A stretch of 64,000 nucleotides of DNA. Source: Bradyrhizobium algeriense (GTDB lineage: Bacteria; Pseudomonadota; Alphaproteobacteria; Rhizobiales; Xanthobacteraceae). The DNA lies in assembly GCF_003062295.1 (NCBI RefSeq), contig NZ_PYCN01000001.1, positions 640,001 to 704,000 on the forward strand, read 5' to 3'. The notes below the pieces were generated by a model. That model saw nothing but the letters and a program-made list of their open reading frames with translations. It was not told the DNA's origin and searched no databases. Numbering within the stretch: the first letter of the stretch is position 1; each line of letters begins with the position of its first letter. The translations under genes were made by a program, and so were the position numbers. Of this stretch, positions 36,657 through 45,163 are shown piece by piece.

Positions 36657-37133
36657 TTATCCCGAGGCCACCGTTTCCGCCGGCTTCAGCCGCTCGAACT
36701 CGGCATCGCTGATCTCGGTCTGGGCCACCAGCACGCTGCAGCGCAGGCGCTTGACCAGATAGCTGCCGATCGAGCCGAACCACCGCGCCAGCGGCCCCTG
36801 CGGGTGGTGGCCGACGACGACGAGATGCGCGCCGATTTCTTCGGCAACCTCGGCAATTTTTTGCCCGGCATCGCCGACCTCGAGCCGCGCGGTCGGCGAA
36901 AATCCCAGCGCCTTCAGCCGCTCGGTGCCTTCGTTCAGGATGGCCTTGTAGTCCTCGGTCTGCAGCTCGATCGGGATCGTCAGCCCGGCTTCGGGCGTCA
37001 TGATCGAGGACACCTCGACGACAGCCAGCAAAAAGACCTCGGAACGGCAGAGTTGTGCGAGCTTTGCGCCCTCCCGCAACGCGCGCCGCCCCTCGACCGA
37101 ACCGTCATAGGCGAGAAGAACCTTCTTATACAT
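36657..37133 (-). CDS. Universal stress protein (UspA family)
   Basis: A 158-residue single-domain Usp. It opens MYKKVLLAYDGSVEGRRAL, and the ATP-binding-type loop is VVVGHHPQGPLARWFGSIGS, with the GxxG(x9)G(S/T) pattern reading G-H-H...GSIGSYLV, close to but not identical with the consensus. Hence nucleotide binding is possible but unproven. Members are dimers induced by stress. It is convergent with yccF and has no operon partner. Confidence 0.92.
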   Translation of the reverse strand: MYKKVLLAYDGSVEGRRALREGAKLAQLCRSEVFLLAVVEVSSIMTPEAGLTIPIELQTEDYKAILNEGTERLKALGFSPTARLEVGDAGQKIAEVAEEIGAHLVVVGHHPQGPLARWFGSIGSYLVKRLRCSVLVAQTEISDAEFERLKPAETVASG

Positions 37134-37267
37134 CGGACGTCCCCATCCATGGTCTAGAAGATCAACGCGTCAAGACTAGCACCAATTGAGGGGAAGGAAT
37201 CGGAATTTTGCATGGGAAACGCGGGTCACCGGCCGCCATCTTCGTCTCCCCGCCCCCAGCAAGGGGA

Positions 37268-37348
37268 CCGTTGCCCATGCCCGGCCAATCGGCTAGATGA
37301 ACCCCCGAAGCATCCGTAGCTCAGCTGGATAGAGCGTTGCCTCCGAAG
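37268..37348 (+). repeat. Left direct repeat: tRNA-Arg 5' half with its upstream region
   Basis: This 81-bp stretch is repeated at 38579-38659 with about five differences. It includes roughly 42 bases that precede the intact tRNA-Arg gene and then the tRNA itself through the anticodon loop (TCCGAAG); beyond that point the two copies diverge completely. The 1.23 kb between the repeats carries one gene and looks like an islet inserted at the anticodon loop. Confidence 0.85.
37310..37348 (+). pseudogene. Truncated tRNA-Arg(CCG) 5' fragment
   Basis: GCATCCGTAGCTCAGCTGGA and the following AGAGCGTTGCC match the 5' half of the intact tRNA-Arg at 38620. It stops after the anticodon loop, has one base missing from the anticodon stem-loop and a changed acceptor base, and no T-arm or 3' acceptor follows. 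It cannot fold into a tRNA. Confidence 0.88.
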
Positions 37349-37497
37349 CTGGACTCTCTGCCGAGCGCGCCCGCTCAGATCTCCTTTGGAATCAGTCTCA
37401 AACAACCAAGCTCGCGGCCTCGTCGTCAGTTTTCTGGCGTGCGCGAACAATGCAAGGCTTGCCGCGCCAACCAACCGCAAAGATGAGCCAATTGAGT

Positions 37498-38419
37498 ATG
37501 TCCAATCAAGGATACGATGTCGTTGGCGATATTCACGGCCATGCAGATCCCTTGCACAGATTGCTACAAAAGCTCGATTATGCCGAGATCGACGGGGTTT
37601 TTCCGACATCCAGAACGAAAGATGATCTTTGTCGGCGACTTCATTGATCGCGGCCCGCAACAGCGAGAAGTTCTGCGGGTTGCCCGCGCGATGTGCGAGG
37701 CGGGATCAGCCAGCGCGGTCTTGGGAAATCACGAGTTCAACGCCATTGGCTGGGCTACTCAAAGTGAGAATGGGGACTTTCTACGAAGTCACTCTCCGAA
37801 GAATGCGCACCAGCACGCGGAATTTCTCCGTCAGCTCGAAGAGAATTCGGCCGCCCACCGGGATGCCGTCAGCTGGTTTAAGAGCCTGCCGGTTTGGTTG
37901 GACCTCCCTGGCCTTCGAGTGGTTCACGCTTGTTGGCACGAACCTTCGCGCGAGGTCCTGATGTCATTGTTGGACGAGCGGGGCTGTCTCACGGCGGCAG
38001 GAATCCGGGAAAGTTATCGCCATGGAACAGACGCACACGCCGCTGTCGAGATACTCTTGAAAGGCCCGGAGCAGCATCTGCCCGAGGGAATTCATTTCTT
38101 CGACAAGGACGGCCACAAGCGGGACGAAGTCCGACTCCGTTGGTGGGATCAAGACGCGAAAACGTTCCGAAGCGCAGCTCTCAGCATGGAAGGGCGAGAA
38201 GACGAGCTTCCTGATTCACCTCTCCCCAGAGATTTCCGATACACCGCGAAAAAACCTGTGTTCTTCGGCCACTATTGGCTGCACGGAAGTCCGACGATGA
38301 CAGCTTGCAATGCTGCATGTCTGGACTTTAGTGTCGCCAGGAAGGGCTATCTAACGGCTTATCGGTGGTCGGGGGAAACTCACTTGCTGAAGAAGAACCT
38401 GGTTTCGGTCACGGCTTAG
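37498..38419 (+). pseudogene. Metallophosphoesterase, interrupted by a frameshift
   Basis: Two frames together encode a calcineurin-type phosphoesterase. From the ATG at 37498 (or 37483) the first frame reads MSNQGYDVVGDIHGHADPLH, the GDxHG metal motif. After the T5 run at 37598-37602 homology continues in the +1 frame: HPERKMIFVGDFIDRGPQQ (GDxxDRG), VLGNHEFNAIG (GNHE), VHACWHEPS and FFGHYWLHG, to the stop at 38419. Removing one T rejoins the frames, so all metal ligands are present but split. It resembles PrpE/ApaH-like phosphatases. The region is visibly less GC-rich than its surroundings and uses codons such as AGA and TCA. It could be a pseudogene, a sequencing error or a recoded gene. 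Confidence 0.85.
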
Positions 38420-38578
38420 GCGGGCAAACCGCCTGCGGCGCAGCGATTTCGGCCCGCCGCAGCCCCGGCACGTTCGGGCACGTGCTCTTCCAGCGCACCC
38501 GACACTGTTCGAACGTGTGACCGACGCCTGGAAAGGGCCACGCAACCCTCCAACCGAGCCTTCCAAGCCCTTAACTGG

Positions 38579-38659
38579 CCGTTGCCCCTGCCCGGCCAAT
38601 CGGCTAAATGAACCCCGAAGCACCCGTAGCTCAGCTGGATAGAGCGTTGCCCTCCGAAG
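38579..38659 (+). repeat. Right direct repeat: upstream region and 5' half of intact tRNA-Arg
   Basis: The partner of the repeat at 37268-37348. It contains the presumptive promoter-proximal region and first half of the functional tRNA-Arg gene. The two copies share CCCGGCCAATCGGCTA upstream of the tRNA. Confidence 0.85.
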
Positions 38660-38696
38660 GCAAAGGTCACACGTTCGAATCGTGTCGGGTGCGCCA
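38620..38696 (+). tRNA. tRNA-Arg (anticodon CCG)
   Basis: A complete 77-base cloverleaf: acceptor GCACCCG / CGGGTGC, D-arm GCTC AGCTGGATA GAGC, anticodon stem TTGCC / GGCAA with loop CTCCGAA (anticodon CCG, reads CGG), T-arm ACACG TTCGAAT CGTGT, discriminator G and an encoded CCA. It is the downstream border of the islet carrying the metallophosphoesterase. Confidence 0.97.
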
Positions 38697-38955
38697 CTCT
38701 TCGCTGCGATCGAGCGCGCGGGTTTCGCCGCACCTCCGGCAGCCACCATCGGCTGGCCTACAGCGCCGATCCGGCGTGCAAAGTAACAGTGACGTACCAC
38801 GCCGATGATCTCAAGCGGCAAACTGCGCGCGATCGGCGTCATCGGAACGATGCGATGCTCGCCGCAGAAATACCTGTCGGCAGATCACACGATGATGAAG
38901 GCTGTCAGCTGGGTTTCTGTATGCAGATATCTCAACCAAACGCCAAGGGGACCCC

Positions 38956-39582
38956 ATGTATATCCTTTATCACTTCCCATTTTCCCAGCATGGGCGAAGG
39001 GTCGTCGCGCTGCTTGAGGAAGCCCGCCTTCCCTATGAATTGCGCATCGTCGACATGGGGGCCGGCCAGCACCTCTCCGACGACTTCCGCAAGGTCAATC
39101 CGAACCATCAGGTTCCGGTGCTGATCGATGGAGATCTCACCCTCACCGAATCGAACGCAATTCTGCGCTACCTCTGCGCCAAGCATGACCTCGTTGATTG
39201 GTATCCTCCCGCTCCCGATTCGCGCGCCCAGGTGGAGCAATGGCTTGACTGGAACCAATGTCGCCTCGGCCCCGCTGTGGTCGACATCGTCCTCAACAAG
39301 GTATTCCTCGGCTCCAACGGCGACACATCCGCGATCGAGCGTGGCGAACGGCGATTGGCGGATGTCGCTCCGGTCCTGGAAACGAGGCTGTCACAGTCTG
39401 CTTATGTTGCCGGAGACACGCCAACAATCGCGGACCTGTCGATCGCGTCGAACCTGACCCAACTCCAACTTGCCGACGCTTCGCCAAAGACACCTGCCAC
39501 CGTTGCATGGCATCGGAAACTGGAAGCACTAAGGGGTGTCAGGGCATCGTGCGCGCCCATGCAGGCCAAGACGAAGAGTTGA
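38956..39582 (+). CDS. Glutathione S-transferase family protein
   Basis: A 208-residue cytosolic GST. The thioredoxin-like N-terminal domain has YHFPFSQHGRRVVALLEEA with a probable catalytic Ser in FPFSQ, NPNHQVPVL (cis-Pro) and the glutathione gamma-glutamyl contact LTESNAILRYL. The helical domain includes YVAGDTPTIADLSIASNL, the conserved N-capping box and hydrophobic staple. It resembles theta/beta-type bacterial GSTs. AAGGGGA precedes the ATG at eight bases. It stands alone downstream of tRNA-Arg. Confidence 0.9.
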   Translation: MYILYHFPFSQHGRRVVALLEEARLPYELRIVDMGAGQHLSDDFRKVNPNHQVPVLIDGDLTLTESNAILRYLCAKHDLVDWYPPAPDSRAQVEQWLDWNQCRLGPAVVDIVLNKVFLGSNGDTSAIERGERRLADVAPVLETRLSQSAYVAGDTPTIADLSIASNLTQLQLADASPKTPATVAWHRKLEALRGVRASCAPMQAKTKS

Positions 39583-39749
39583 CGGCCAAATCGTCAGTTT
39601 CGATCTGGAAAAGCGGGACGACGGCGTTTGTTCGGCGTCGCGGCCGAGCTAGCGGCGCGGTTCCATCTCGCGCTCGCGCCCGCGGAAATTTGCGGCTCCC
39701 CCGTTACCCAGTTTGCAGAACGGCAGGTCTTCAAGTTCGATAAAATCTT

Positions 39750-40211
39750 TCAACGGCGCTCGTCGCGGGGTTGTTCTCCCGGGCCGTGCTCTCGAGCAAT
39801 CAAGTCCTCGAGCCATAACGACTCGTTCCCCTCGGCGGGGACGCGCGTCGACTGCAATTGTCTCGTCCAGTTGCACGCTTGCGGGTGATAAAAGACTTCG
39901 CGACCACCCTTCGCCAGGATCGCGAAAAAAACATAGCGCTGTCCAGGCTGAAAAAAGAATTCGCAGTCCAGCGTTGCATAGACGTCCATCAGCTTGATGG
40001 TGCGCGCGAGCCTTTCCTGGCCTTTCCACACGCGGTCGACCTCAATGAGCCATGCATGGTTTTCTGACTGGACGACCTTGCCGGTAAACACATATTGGGC
40101 GCGATCGAAGCCAGCCTCGGGAGAGATCGGATCGCAGCGACATGCGTGTGCAGCGCCAGCGCCCCACACCCAGCAGATCGCCAACACGAGGAGCCTCTCC
40201 AGCTTCTTCAT
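39750..40211 (-). CDS. Secreted NTR/TIMP-like protein
   Basis: A 153-residue exported protein. Residues 1-23 are a signal peptide (MKKLERLLVLAICWVWGAGA, cut before CRCD). The mature protein starts with CRC and continues FDRAQYVFTGKVV ... DRVWKGQERLARTIKL, with further Cys in TLDCEFFF and QACNWTR, a pattern of the netrin/TIMP (OB-fold) superfamily in which the N-terminal Cys are disulfide-bonded. Four Cys in the mature part could form two disulfides. GGGAAGA precedes the ATG; the longer in-frame start at 40295 lies in a repeat and is less likely. The molecular role in bacteria is unknown. Confidence 0.75.
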   Translation of the reverse strand: MKKLERLLVLAICWVWGAGAAHACRCDPISPEAGFDRAQYVFTGKVVQSENHAWLIEVDRVWKGQERLARTIKLMDVYATLDCEFFFQPGQRYVFFAILAKGGREVFYHPQACNWTRQLQSTRVPAEGNESLWLEDLIAREHGPGEQPRDERR

Positions 40212-40333
40212 TCTTCCCACTACCTTCGCCGGTTCCGCGCTCCCTGCTACTCGCGCCTGAGAAGAATGCCGCACCTCGCGCCAGCGAAGTGGCACAGGTG
40301 GTTGGCAGGAAAGCTGCGGCCACCACCCGGCGC

Positions 40334-40618
40334 TTAGCTCGCTGCGTCCTTGATCGCGGTTTCGAAGGTCTTTGCGTCGAAGGCCGGCATACTTTGGATC
40401 CGCCCCAGGCCCTGGGTCGCGTACCAGACGGAGAACGCGAGCATCGCCGCCTCATTCGGGGCATCGACGATGTCGACGAAATCGTAGTAGCCCTGCGTGT
40501 AGTGGATCGACTCGATCTTGATGCCCAGCTTGTCGAGCTTTGCCTTGGCCTTGCTGGTCCGATCCGATTGCTTGCTTGCCCACTCCGGGCTCAGATTACC
40601 AAGCAGCACATATTTCAT
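40334..40618 (-). CDS. GYD domain-containing protein (copy 1)
   Basis: A 94-residue cytosolic protein of the GYD family (ferredoxin-like alpha/beta barrel). It opens MKYVLLGNLSPEWASK and has the defining QGYYDFVDIVDAPNEAA segment, followed by SVWYATQGLGRIQSMPAF. GGAGGTAGCC precedes the ATG, which settles the start at 40618. A second copy at 47370-47654 differs in this region by a single residue (DRTSKAK here, DRTGKAK there). The function of this domain is unknown. Confidence 0.9.
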   Translation of the reverse strand: MKYVLLGNLSPEWASKQSDRTSKAKAKLDKLGIKIESIHYTQGYYDFVDIVDAPNEAAMLAFSVWYATQGLGRIQSMPAFDAKTFETAIKDAAS

Positions 40619-40758
40619 GGCTACCTCCACGTGAGGTTGGATCATAAATGCGCGAAGGACCACACGATTATACGCCTTCCGCGGACCGGTGCCATGCCGT
40701 TGTGCGTAGCGGGAACCACAAGATACGGGCTCCCCGGCCTATCTCGGCCGACAAGCCC

Positions 40759-40838
40759 CTACAGCCAGCGCCGTACTCGCGCGCGGTAGCGGCGATAGAC
40801 GTCCCCGAACTTGCGCTCGAGATAGGCTTCCTCGCGGG
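40759..40838 (-). pseudogene. 3' remnant of the isoprenylcysteine-methyltransferase-like gene
   Basis: The last 25 codons (REEAYLERKFGDVYRRYRAR and the terminal VRRWL) are the same as the end of the intact gene at 47794-48264. Upstream of 40838 the match stops abruptly and UPF0182 promoter sequence begins. No start codon or membrane helices remain, so this is a non-functional stub left by the duplication. Confidence 0.9.
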
Positions 40839-40884
40839 TGCAATCCCGACCACGAATCAAGCGGCCGGCGCCCCACATTTCCGC

Positions 40885-40890
40885 TATAAT
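40885..40890 (+). promoter_or_regulatory. Candidate -10 box of the UPF0182 gene
   Basis: A perfect TATAAT lies six bases before the ATG at 40897, so transcription would start at or next to the ATG and give a leaderless mRNA. No ribosome site is visible in between. No good -35 box is seen, so this is tentative. Confidence 0.4.
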
Positions 40891-40896
40891 AGAACC

Positions 40897-43683
40897 ATGA
40901 CGATCGGGATTACCGGACCCGAACGGAAGGTACCAAGGCAAAGTGCCGTGGTGGGGCTGATTATTGCGGCCGTCTTCGCCGGGATTTGCCTGATCCTGCT
41001 CTGGCTCACGAGCGACTTCCTGGTTGACTGGCTGTGGTTTTCCGCGATCGGCTATCCGGAGGTTTTTTGGACGACGATCGGCGCCAAAGCCGTCGTCCTT
41101 GTTGCAGTCTGGACCGGAACTGCGGTCGTCCTTTGGTTGAACGGATGGCTCGCGGTGCGCTTTGCCCGACGGCAGCCGCAGCAATCTGTTGCGGCCTTCG
41201 TGTGGAATCTTGCGGGCAATGCGCCGCCGCCCGACCTGTTCGCGGTCGTGCGCGATCGGCTGCCGTGGTCCCGGGTTATCGCGGGCGGCGCAGGTTTGCT
41301 CGCTCTGCTGGTTGCCGCGGCAGAAGTGACCAATTGGGGCGCCATCCTGCAGTTTTTCTATCACGTCCCCTACGGCGCCGACGATCCGCTCTTCAACAAG
41401 GACATCAGTTTCTATCTCTTCGTACTGCCGGTCTATATCCTCATCAAAAACTGGATGCTGCTCACACTCGTTCTGAGCGCGCTTTTCGCCGCGGCGATCT
41501 ACTGGGTGCACGGCCAGATCGAATACGACGTGCAGCGCCGATCAATGTCGCCGACAGTGATTGCTCACGGCTCGGTGTTGCTTGCTCTCCTCTTCGTCGT
41601 GAAGGCCTGGTCGTACATTCTCGACCGCTATCTGCTGCTCTATGGCGACAATGGCGTCGTCGTCGGCGCCAGTTACACTGATGTGCATGTGGGGCTGCCG
41701 GGCCTGTGGCTAATGATCGGGCTGTCGATCATCGCGGCGGTTGCTGTGTTGGCAAACCTCCGGGTCAGGACCTACCGGCTTCCTGCCGCCGCGGTCATGC
41801 TTGTCGTCATCGGCTCTTTAGTGCTGTCAGGCATAGCTCCCGTGCTATTCCGGCAGTTCTTCGTCAAACCAAGCGAGTTGGAGCTGGAGAAGCCCTACAT
41901 TGAACGCAACATCGCGCTCACCCGGCAGGCATACAATCTCGATCAGATCGCAGCCAAGCCGTTTGCTGCCGAACAGAAGCTTACCTTCAAGACGCTCGAC
42001 GCCAACAAGGCGACAATCGAGAATATCAGGCTGTGGGACTGGCAGCCCTTGTCGGACACCTACGCGCAGCTGCAGGAGATCCGCACCTACTACAAATTCC
42101 ATCATCTTGACGTCGACCGCTATTGGCTCGACGGCTCCTACCAAAGCGTAATGATCTCGGCCCGCGAACTGCGGCCCTCCTTGCTGCCGCCGAATGCCCA
42201 GACCTGGGTCAACCGCCACGTGCTGTTTACTCACGGCACCGGCGCGGTGATGAGCCCGGTCACTCGCAAGAGCAGCGAAGGGCTGCCATTCTTTTATTTG
42301 CGCGACATACCCCCTGTTGCGGACGGAGGCCCCCAGATCCGCGAACCGCGCATCTACTACGGCGAAGAGCACGACAGTTACGTCATCGTCAAAGGGAGCA
42401 CGCCTGAGTTCGACTATCCAAAGGGAAAGGACAATGTCTACGCGGCCTATGACGGCACCGGTGGCGTTCCGATCGGATCGATGGTGTGGAGAGGCCTGTT
42501 TGCTTATTACTTCAACGACCCGAACCTGGTGCTCTCCAGCTACATTACCGCCGACAGCCGGATCATGATCCGCCGCAATATCCAGCAACGGGTACAAACG
42601 ATCGCTCCCTTCCTCAGGCTCGATCACGATCCTTATCTGGTCATCAGCGATGGGCGGATGTTCTGGATGCAGGACGCCTATACGGTGAGTTCCTATTTCC
42701 CCTATGCAGAGCCGGCGCAAGGGCTGGGCCTCAACTACATTCGCAATTCAGTAAAGGTTATCGTTGATGCCTATAACGGAACCGTCGACTTTTATCTGAT
42801 GGACACCCGTGACCCGGTCGCCGCAACCTTCCAGCGCATCTTTCCGAGCTTGTTCAAGCCATTCGCGGCGATGCCGCCAGACTTGCAGAAGCACATTCGC
42901 TATCCGGAGGACCTGTTCCTGATTCAGGCGCGGCTCTATCAGACCTACCACATGGAGGCGGCCGACGTTTTCTACAACCGCGAGGATCTCTGGCAGTTCC
43001 CGCGCCAGCCGGGCGGCGGCGGCGTTGCAACGATGGCCCCCTATTACATCATCATGCGGCTGCCCGGCGAGCCGCAGGCCGAGTTCTTCCTCATGCTTCC
43101 GATGGTGCCGAGCCGCCGCGACAACATGATCGCGTGGCTCGCCGCGCGCTGCGACGCGCCCGACTACGGCAAACTGATCGTCTACGAGTTTCCCAAGGAG
43201 AAGCTCGTCTATGGACCATTCCAGATCGAAGCGCGGATCAATCAGAGTACCGAGATATCGCAACAAATCACGCTGTGGAATCAGATGGGCTCGCGGGTGA
43301 TACGCGGTGCGAACTTGCTTGTGATCCCGATCGAGAATTCGATCCTCTACGTAACGCCGCTCTATCTGCGGGCGGAGCACGGACACCTGCCGGAGCTGAA
43401 ACGCGTGATCGCGGCCTACGGCGAACATGTGGTGATGAAGGAGACGCTCGCCGAGGCCTTGTCAGCGCTGTTCATAGAGCCCGGCGCTGCGCCGGCAGTT
43501 TCAACCACGACAGAGGAGAGGCCCGTCACCGGCCCGGCGGCTAATCAGGCACGGGAGGCGCTCGATCGCTACAATCAAGCCGTGGAGCGATTGAAGTCCG
43601 GAGATTGGAAGGGCTTCGGCACGCAGTTCGATGCGATGCGCGAGCTTCTGGAGGAAATGAACCGACGCCCCACCGGCCCCTAG
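40897..43683 (+). CDS. UPF0182 family large membrane protein
   Basis: A 928-residue protein of the UPF0182 (COG1615) family. About seven membrane helices occupy the first 330 residues (SDFLVDWLWFSAIGYPEVFW is a family hallmark), followed by a large extracytoplasmic region with LRVWDWQPL-type sequence (here IRLWDWQPLSDTYAQLQEIR) and YYGEEHDSYVIV. The last 60 residues are an amphipathic helix-rich tail (ALDRYNQAVERLKSGDW). The function is unknown. The start at 40897 gives the family N-terminus; a longer frame to 40648 runs back through the repeat. It lies immediately after the left repeat and before the TRAP genes. Confidence 0.9.
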   Translation: MTIGITGPERKVPRQSAVVGLIIAAVFAGICLILLWLTSDFLVDWLWFSAIGYPEVFWTTIGAKAVVLVAVWTGTAVVLWLNGWLAVRFARRQPQQSVAAFVWNLAGNAPPPDLFAVVRDRLPWSRVIAGGAGLLALLVAAAEVTNWGAILQFFYHVPYGADDPLFNKDISFYLFVLPVYILIKNWMLLTLVLSALFAAAIYWVHGQIEYDVQRRSMSPTVIAHGSVLLALLFVVKAWSYILDRYLLLYGDNGVVVGASYTDVHVGLPGLWLMIGLSIIAAVAVLANLRVRTYRLPAAAVMLVVIGSLVLSGIAPVLFRQFFVKPSELELEKPYIERNIALTRQAYNLDQIAAKPFAAEQKLTFKTLDANKATIENIRLWDWQPLSDTYAQLQEIRTYYKFHHLDVDRYWLDGSYQSVMISARELRPSLLPPNAQTWVNRHVLFTHGTGAVMSPVTRKSSEGLPFFYLRDIPPVADGGPQIREPRIYYGEEHDSYVIVKGSTPEFDYPKGKDNVYAAYDGTGGVPIGSMVWRGLFAYYFNDPNLVLSSYITADSRIMIRRNIQQRVQTIAPFLRLDHDPYLVISDGRMFWMQDAYTVSSYFPYAEPAQGLGLNYIRNSVKVIVDAYNGTVDFYLMDTRDPVAATFQRIFPSLFKPFAAMPPDLQKHIRYPEDLFLIQARLYQTYHMEAADVFYNREDLWQFPRQPGGGGVATMAPYYIIMRLPGEPQAEFFLMLPMVPSRRDNMIAWLAARCDAPDYGKLIVYEFPKEKLVYGPFQIEARINQSTEISQQITLWNQMGSRVIRGANLLVIPIENSILYVTPLYLRAEHGHLPELKRVIAAYGEHVVMKETLAEALSALFIEPGAAPAVSTTTEERPVTGPAANQAREALDRYNQAVERLKSGDWKGFGTQFDAMRELLEEMNRRPTGP

Positions 43684-43785
43684 AGCGCGATGACTCTTCT
43701 TCGAATCGTCATCCCGCTCTATCTCTTCGATTTGAGCATGATCTTCTCGGAAAACCGGTACCCACTTTTCCGGATCATGCTCTAG
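43681..43785. repeat. RIME-like palindromic intergenic element
   Basis: Two adjoining hairpins: TAGAGCGCGATGAC ... GTCATCCCGCTCTA and GAGCATGATCTTCTCGGAAAA ... TTTTCCGGATCATGCTC. The second is the widespread Rhizobiales repeat with the central CCGGTACCCAC. The first three bases of the element (TAG) provide the stop codon of the UPF0182 gene. The rest of the gap to 44047 shows no gene. Confidence 0.85.
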
Positions 43786-44047
43786 GGGCCCCGAACCTTC
43801 AGTCCAGCGCGGCCTCCGACCCGGAAATTGCGAACGCTGGTGCGGCACCGCGGTGCAACAAGCAGCGGTAAGTCCGTCGGCGCGACCGCGCGCAAAGGCG
43901 CGCCACGCTGCTGCGGCCACAAAGCAAGATGACAACTTGACGCTACAGTGGCAGACTTGCTTTCAAGCCAGGCGCGGCACGAAAAGCAAGAAAATAAGAA
44001 CGAAGCGGACGCGCCAAGGCCACGTCGTCAAAGGGAGGAGATGGCTC

Positions 44048-45154
44048 ATGAAACGCTTGTTTCTGGGATCGATCGCCGTTGCCCTGATGGCATCGGCGCT
44101 TGTCGTATCTACCACCGCAGTCATGGCGCAGACGAAGACACTGAAGATGCAGGCCTCATGGCCGGCATCGCTGACGCTCTATGATAATTTCACCTACTTC
44201 GCCGAGCGGGTGAACAAGCTGTCGGCCGGCACCTTGAAGATCGAGGCGATGCCCGCCGGCCAGGTCGTGCCGGCCTTCGAGGTGCTGGATGCGACCCACA
44301 AGAAGGTGCTCGACGGATCGCATGCGTGGGCCGGCTACTGGACCGGCAAGAGCAAGACCGCGATTCTGTTCACCGGCGGTCCCGGCGGCACCTTCGGCAT
44401 GGACTACATGGACGTGATGGGCTGGTTCTATCACGGCGGCGGCCTCGATCTTTACAACGAGTTCTACCAGAAGGAGCTCAAGCTCAACGTCGTCGTGTTC
44501 CCCATCCTGCCTGCAGGGCCGCAGGCTTTCGGCTGGTTCAAGAAGCCGATCCAGACGGTCGAGGACATGAAGGGAATGAAATGCCGCCAGACCGGCATGG
44601 CCGGCGAAGTCTGGCAGGCGCTCGGCTTCACGGTGGTCAACATGCCGGGCGGCGAGATCATTCCCTCCGCGCAGCGCGGCGTGATCGATTGCGCGGAATG
44701 GGTCGGCGGCATCGAGGACATGCAGCTCGGCTTCCACAACGTCTGGAAGTACCACTATTCGCCCGGCTTGCATGAGAACGTGACGGTCGGCGAACTCGTG
44801 ATCAACGGCGACGTGTGGAAGGAGCTCAGCCCGCAGCACCAGGAAATCATCAAGTCGGCGGCCAACGAGACATTCCTCGTCTGGTGGACCAAGTGGCAGC
44901 GCCAGAACGCCGATGCGCTGATTGAGATGCAGCAGAAGCACGGCGTACAGATCCTGCGCACGCCGACCGAGATCCTGCTGACCTTCATCAAGAAGTGGGA
45001 CGAGATCGCGGCGGCCGAGGGCGCCAGGAACCCGTTCTTCAAGAAGGTGCACGACTCGCAGAAGGCTTATGCCAGCGCTGTGGTGCCGTACAAGCGGTCC
45101 TATTTCCCGCCATACTCCTTCATGGCGAACTACTACTTCCCGGTCGAGAAATAG
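44048..45154 (+). CDS. dctP: TRAP transporter substrate-binding protein (DctP family, TakP-like)
   Basis: A 368-residue periplasmic receptor. The signal peptide (VVSTTAVMA-QTK) occupies residues 1-27. DctP features include LKMQASWPASLTLYDNF, YHGGGLDLYNEFYQ, KGMKCRQTGMAGEVWQALGF (the conserved ligand-carboxylate Arg is in the MKCRQTG turn) and IDCAEWVGG. The YHGGG and EWVG motifs resemble TakP, whose ligands are 2-oxo acids such as pyruvate, so a keto- or hydroxy-acid is the best guess. GGGAGGAG precedes the ATG. dctQ and dctM follow in order, so a complete TRAP system is present. Confidence 0.93.
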   Translation: MKRLFLGSIAVALMASALVVSTTAVMAQTKTLKMQASWPASLTLYDNFTYFAERVNKLSAGTLKIEAMPAGQVVPAFEVLDATHKKVLDGSHAWAGYWTGKSKTAILFTGGPGGTFGMDYMDVMGWFYHGGGLDLYNEFYQKELKLNVVVFPILPAGPQAFGWFKKPIQTVEDMKGMKCRQTGMAGEVWQALGFTVVNMPGGEIIPSAQRGVIDCAEWVGGIEDMQLGFHNVWKYHYSPGLHENVTVGELVINGDVWKELSPQHQEIIKSAANETFLVWWTKWQRQNADALIEMQQKHGVQILRTPTEILLTFIKKWDEIAAAEGARNPFFKKVHDSQKAYASAVVPYKRSYFPPYSFMANYYFPVEK

Positions 45155-45163
45155 GCTTCTTGC

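Larger units (their letters stand above)
40246..40838. repeat. Left copy of a ~590-bp direct repeat (GYD gene plus 3' end of ICMT-like gene)
   Basis: Nearly identical to 47283-47873. It begins GCTACTCGCGCCTGAGA and ends GGCTTCCTCGCGGG. It carries a whole GYD gene and the last 25 codons of the isoprenylcysteine-methyltransferase-like gene. The two copies enclose 40839-47282, which holds exactly one UPF0182 gene and one TRAP transporter. Confidence 0.9.

Noticed and set aside
37226..38842. Two minus-strand frames containing [15 protein letters not shown] sequence
   Set aside because: This peptide is the antisense translation of tRNA-Arg and its fragment, a well-known false protein.
40759..41511. 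A 250-codon minus-strand frame ending in the ICMT C-terminus
   Set aside because: Only the last 25 codons are real (the truncated stub); the rest is antisense to the UPF0182 gene.
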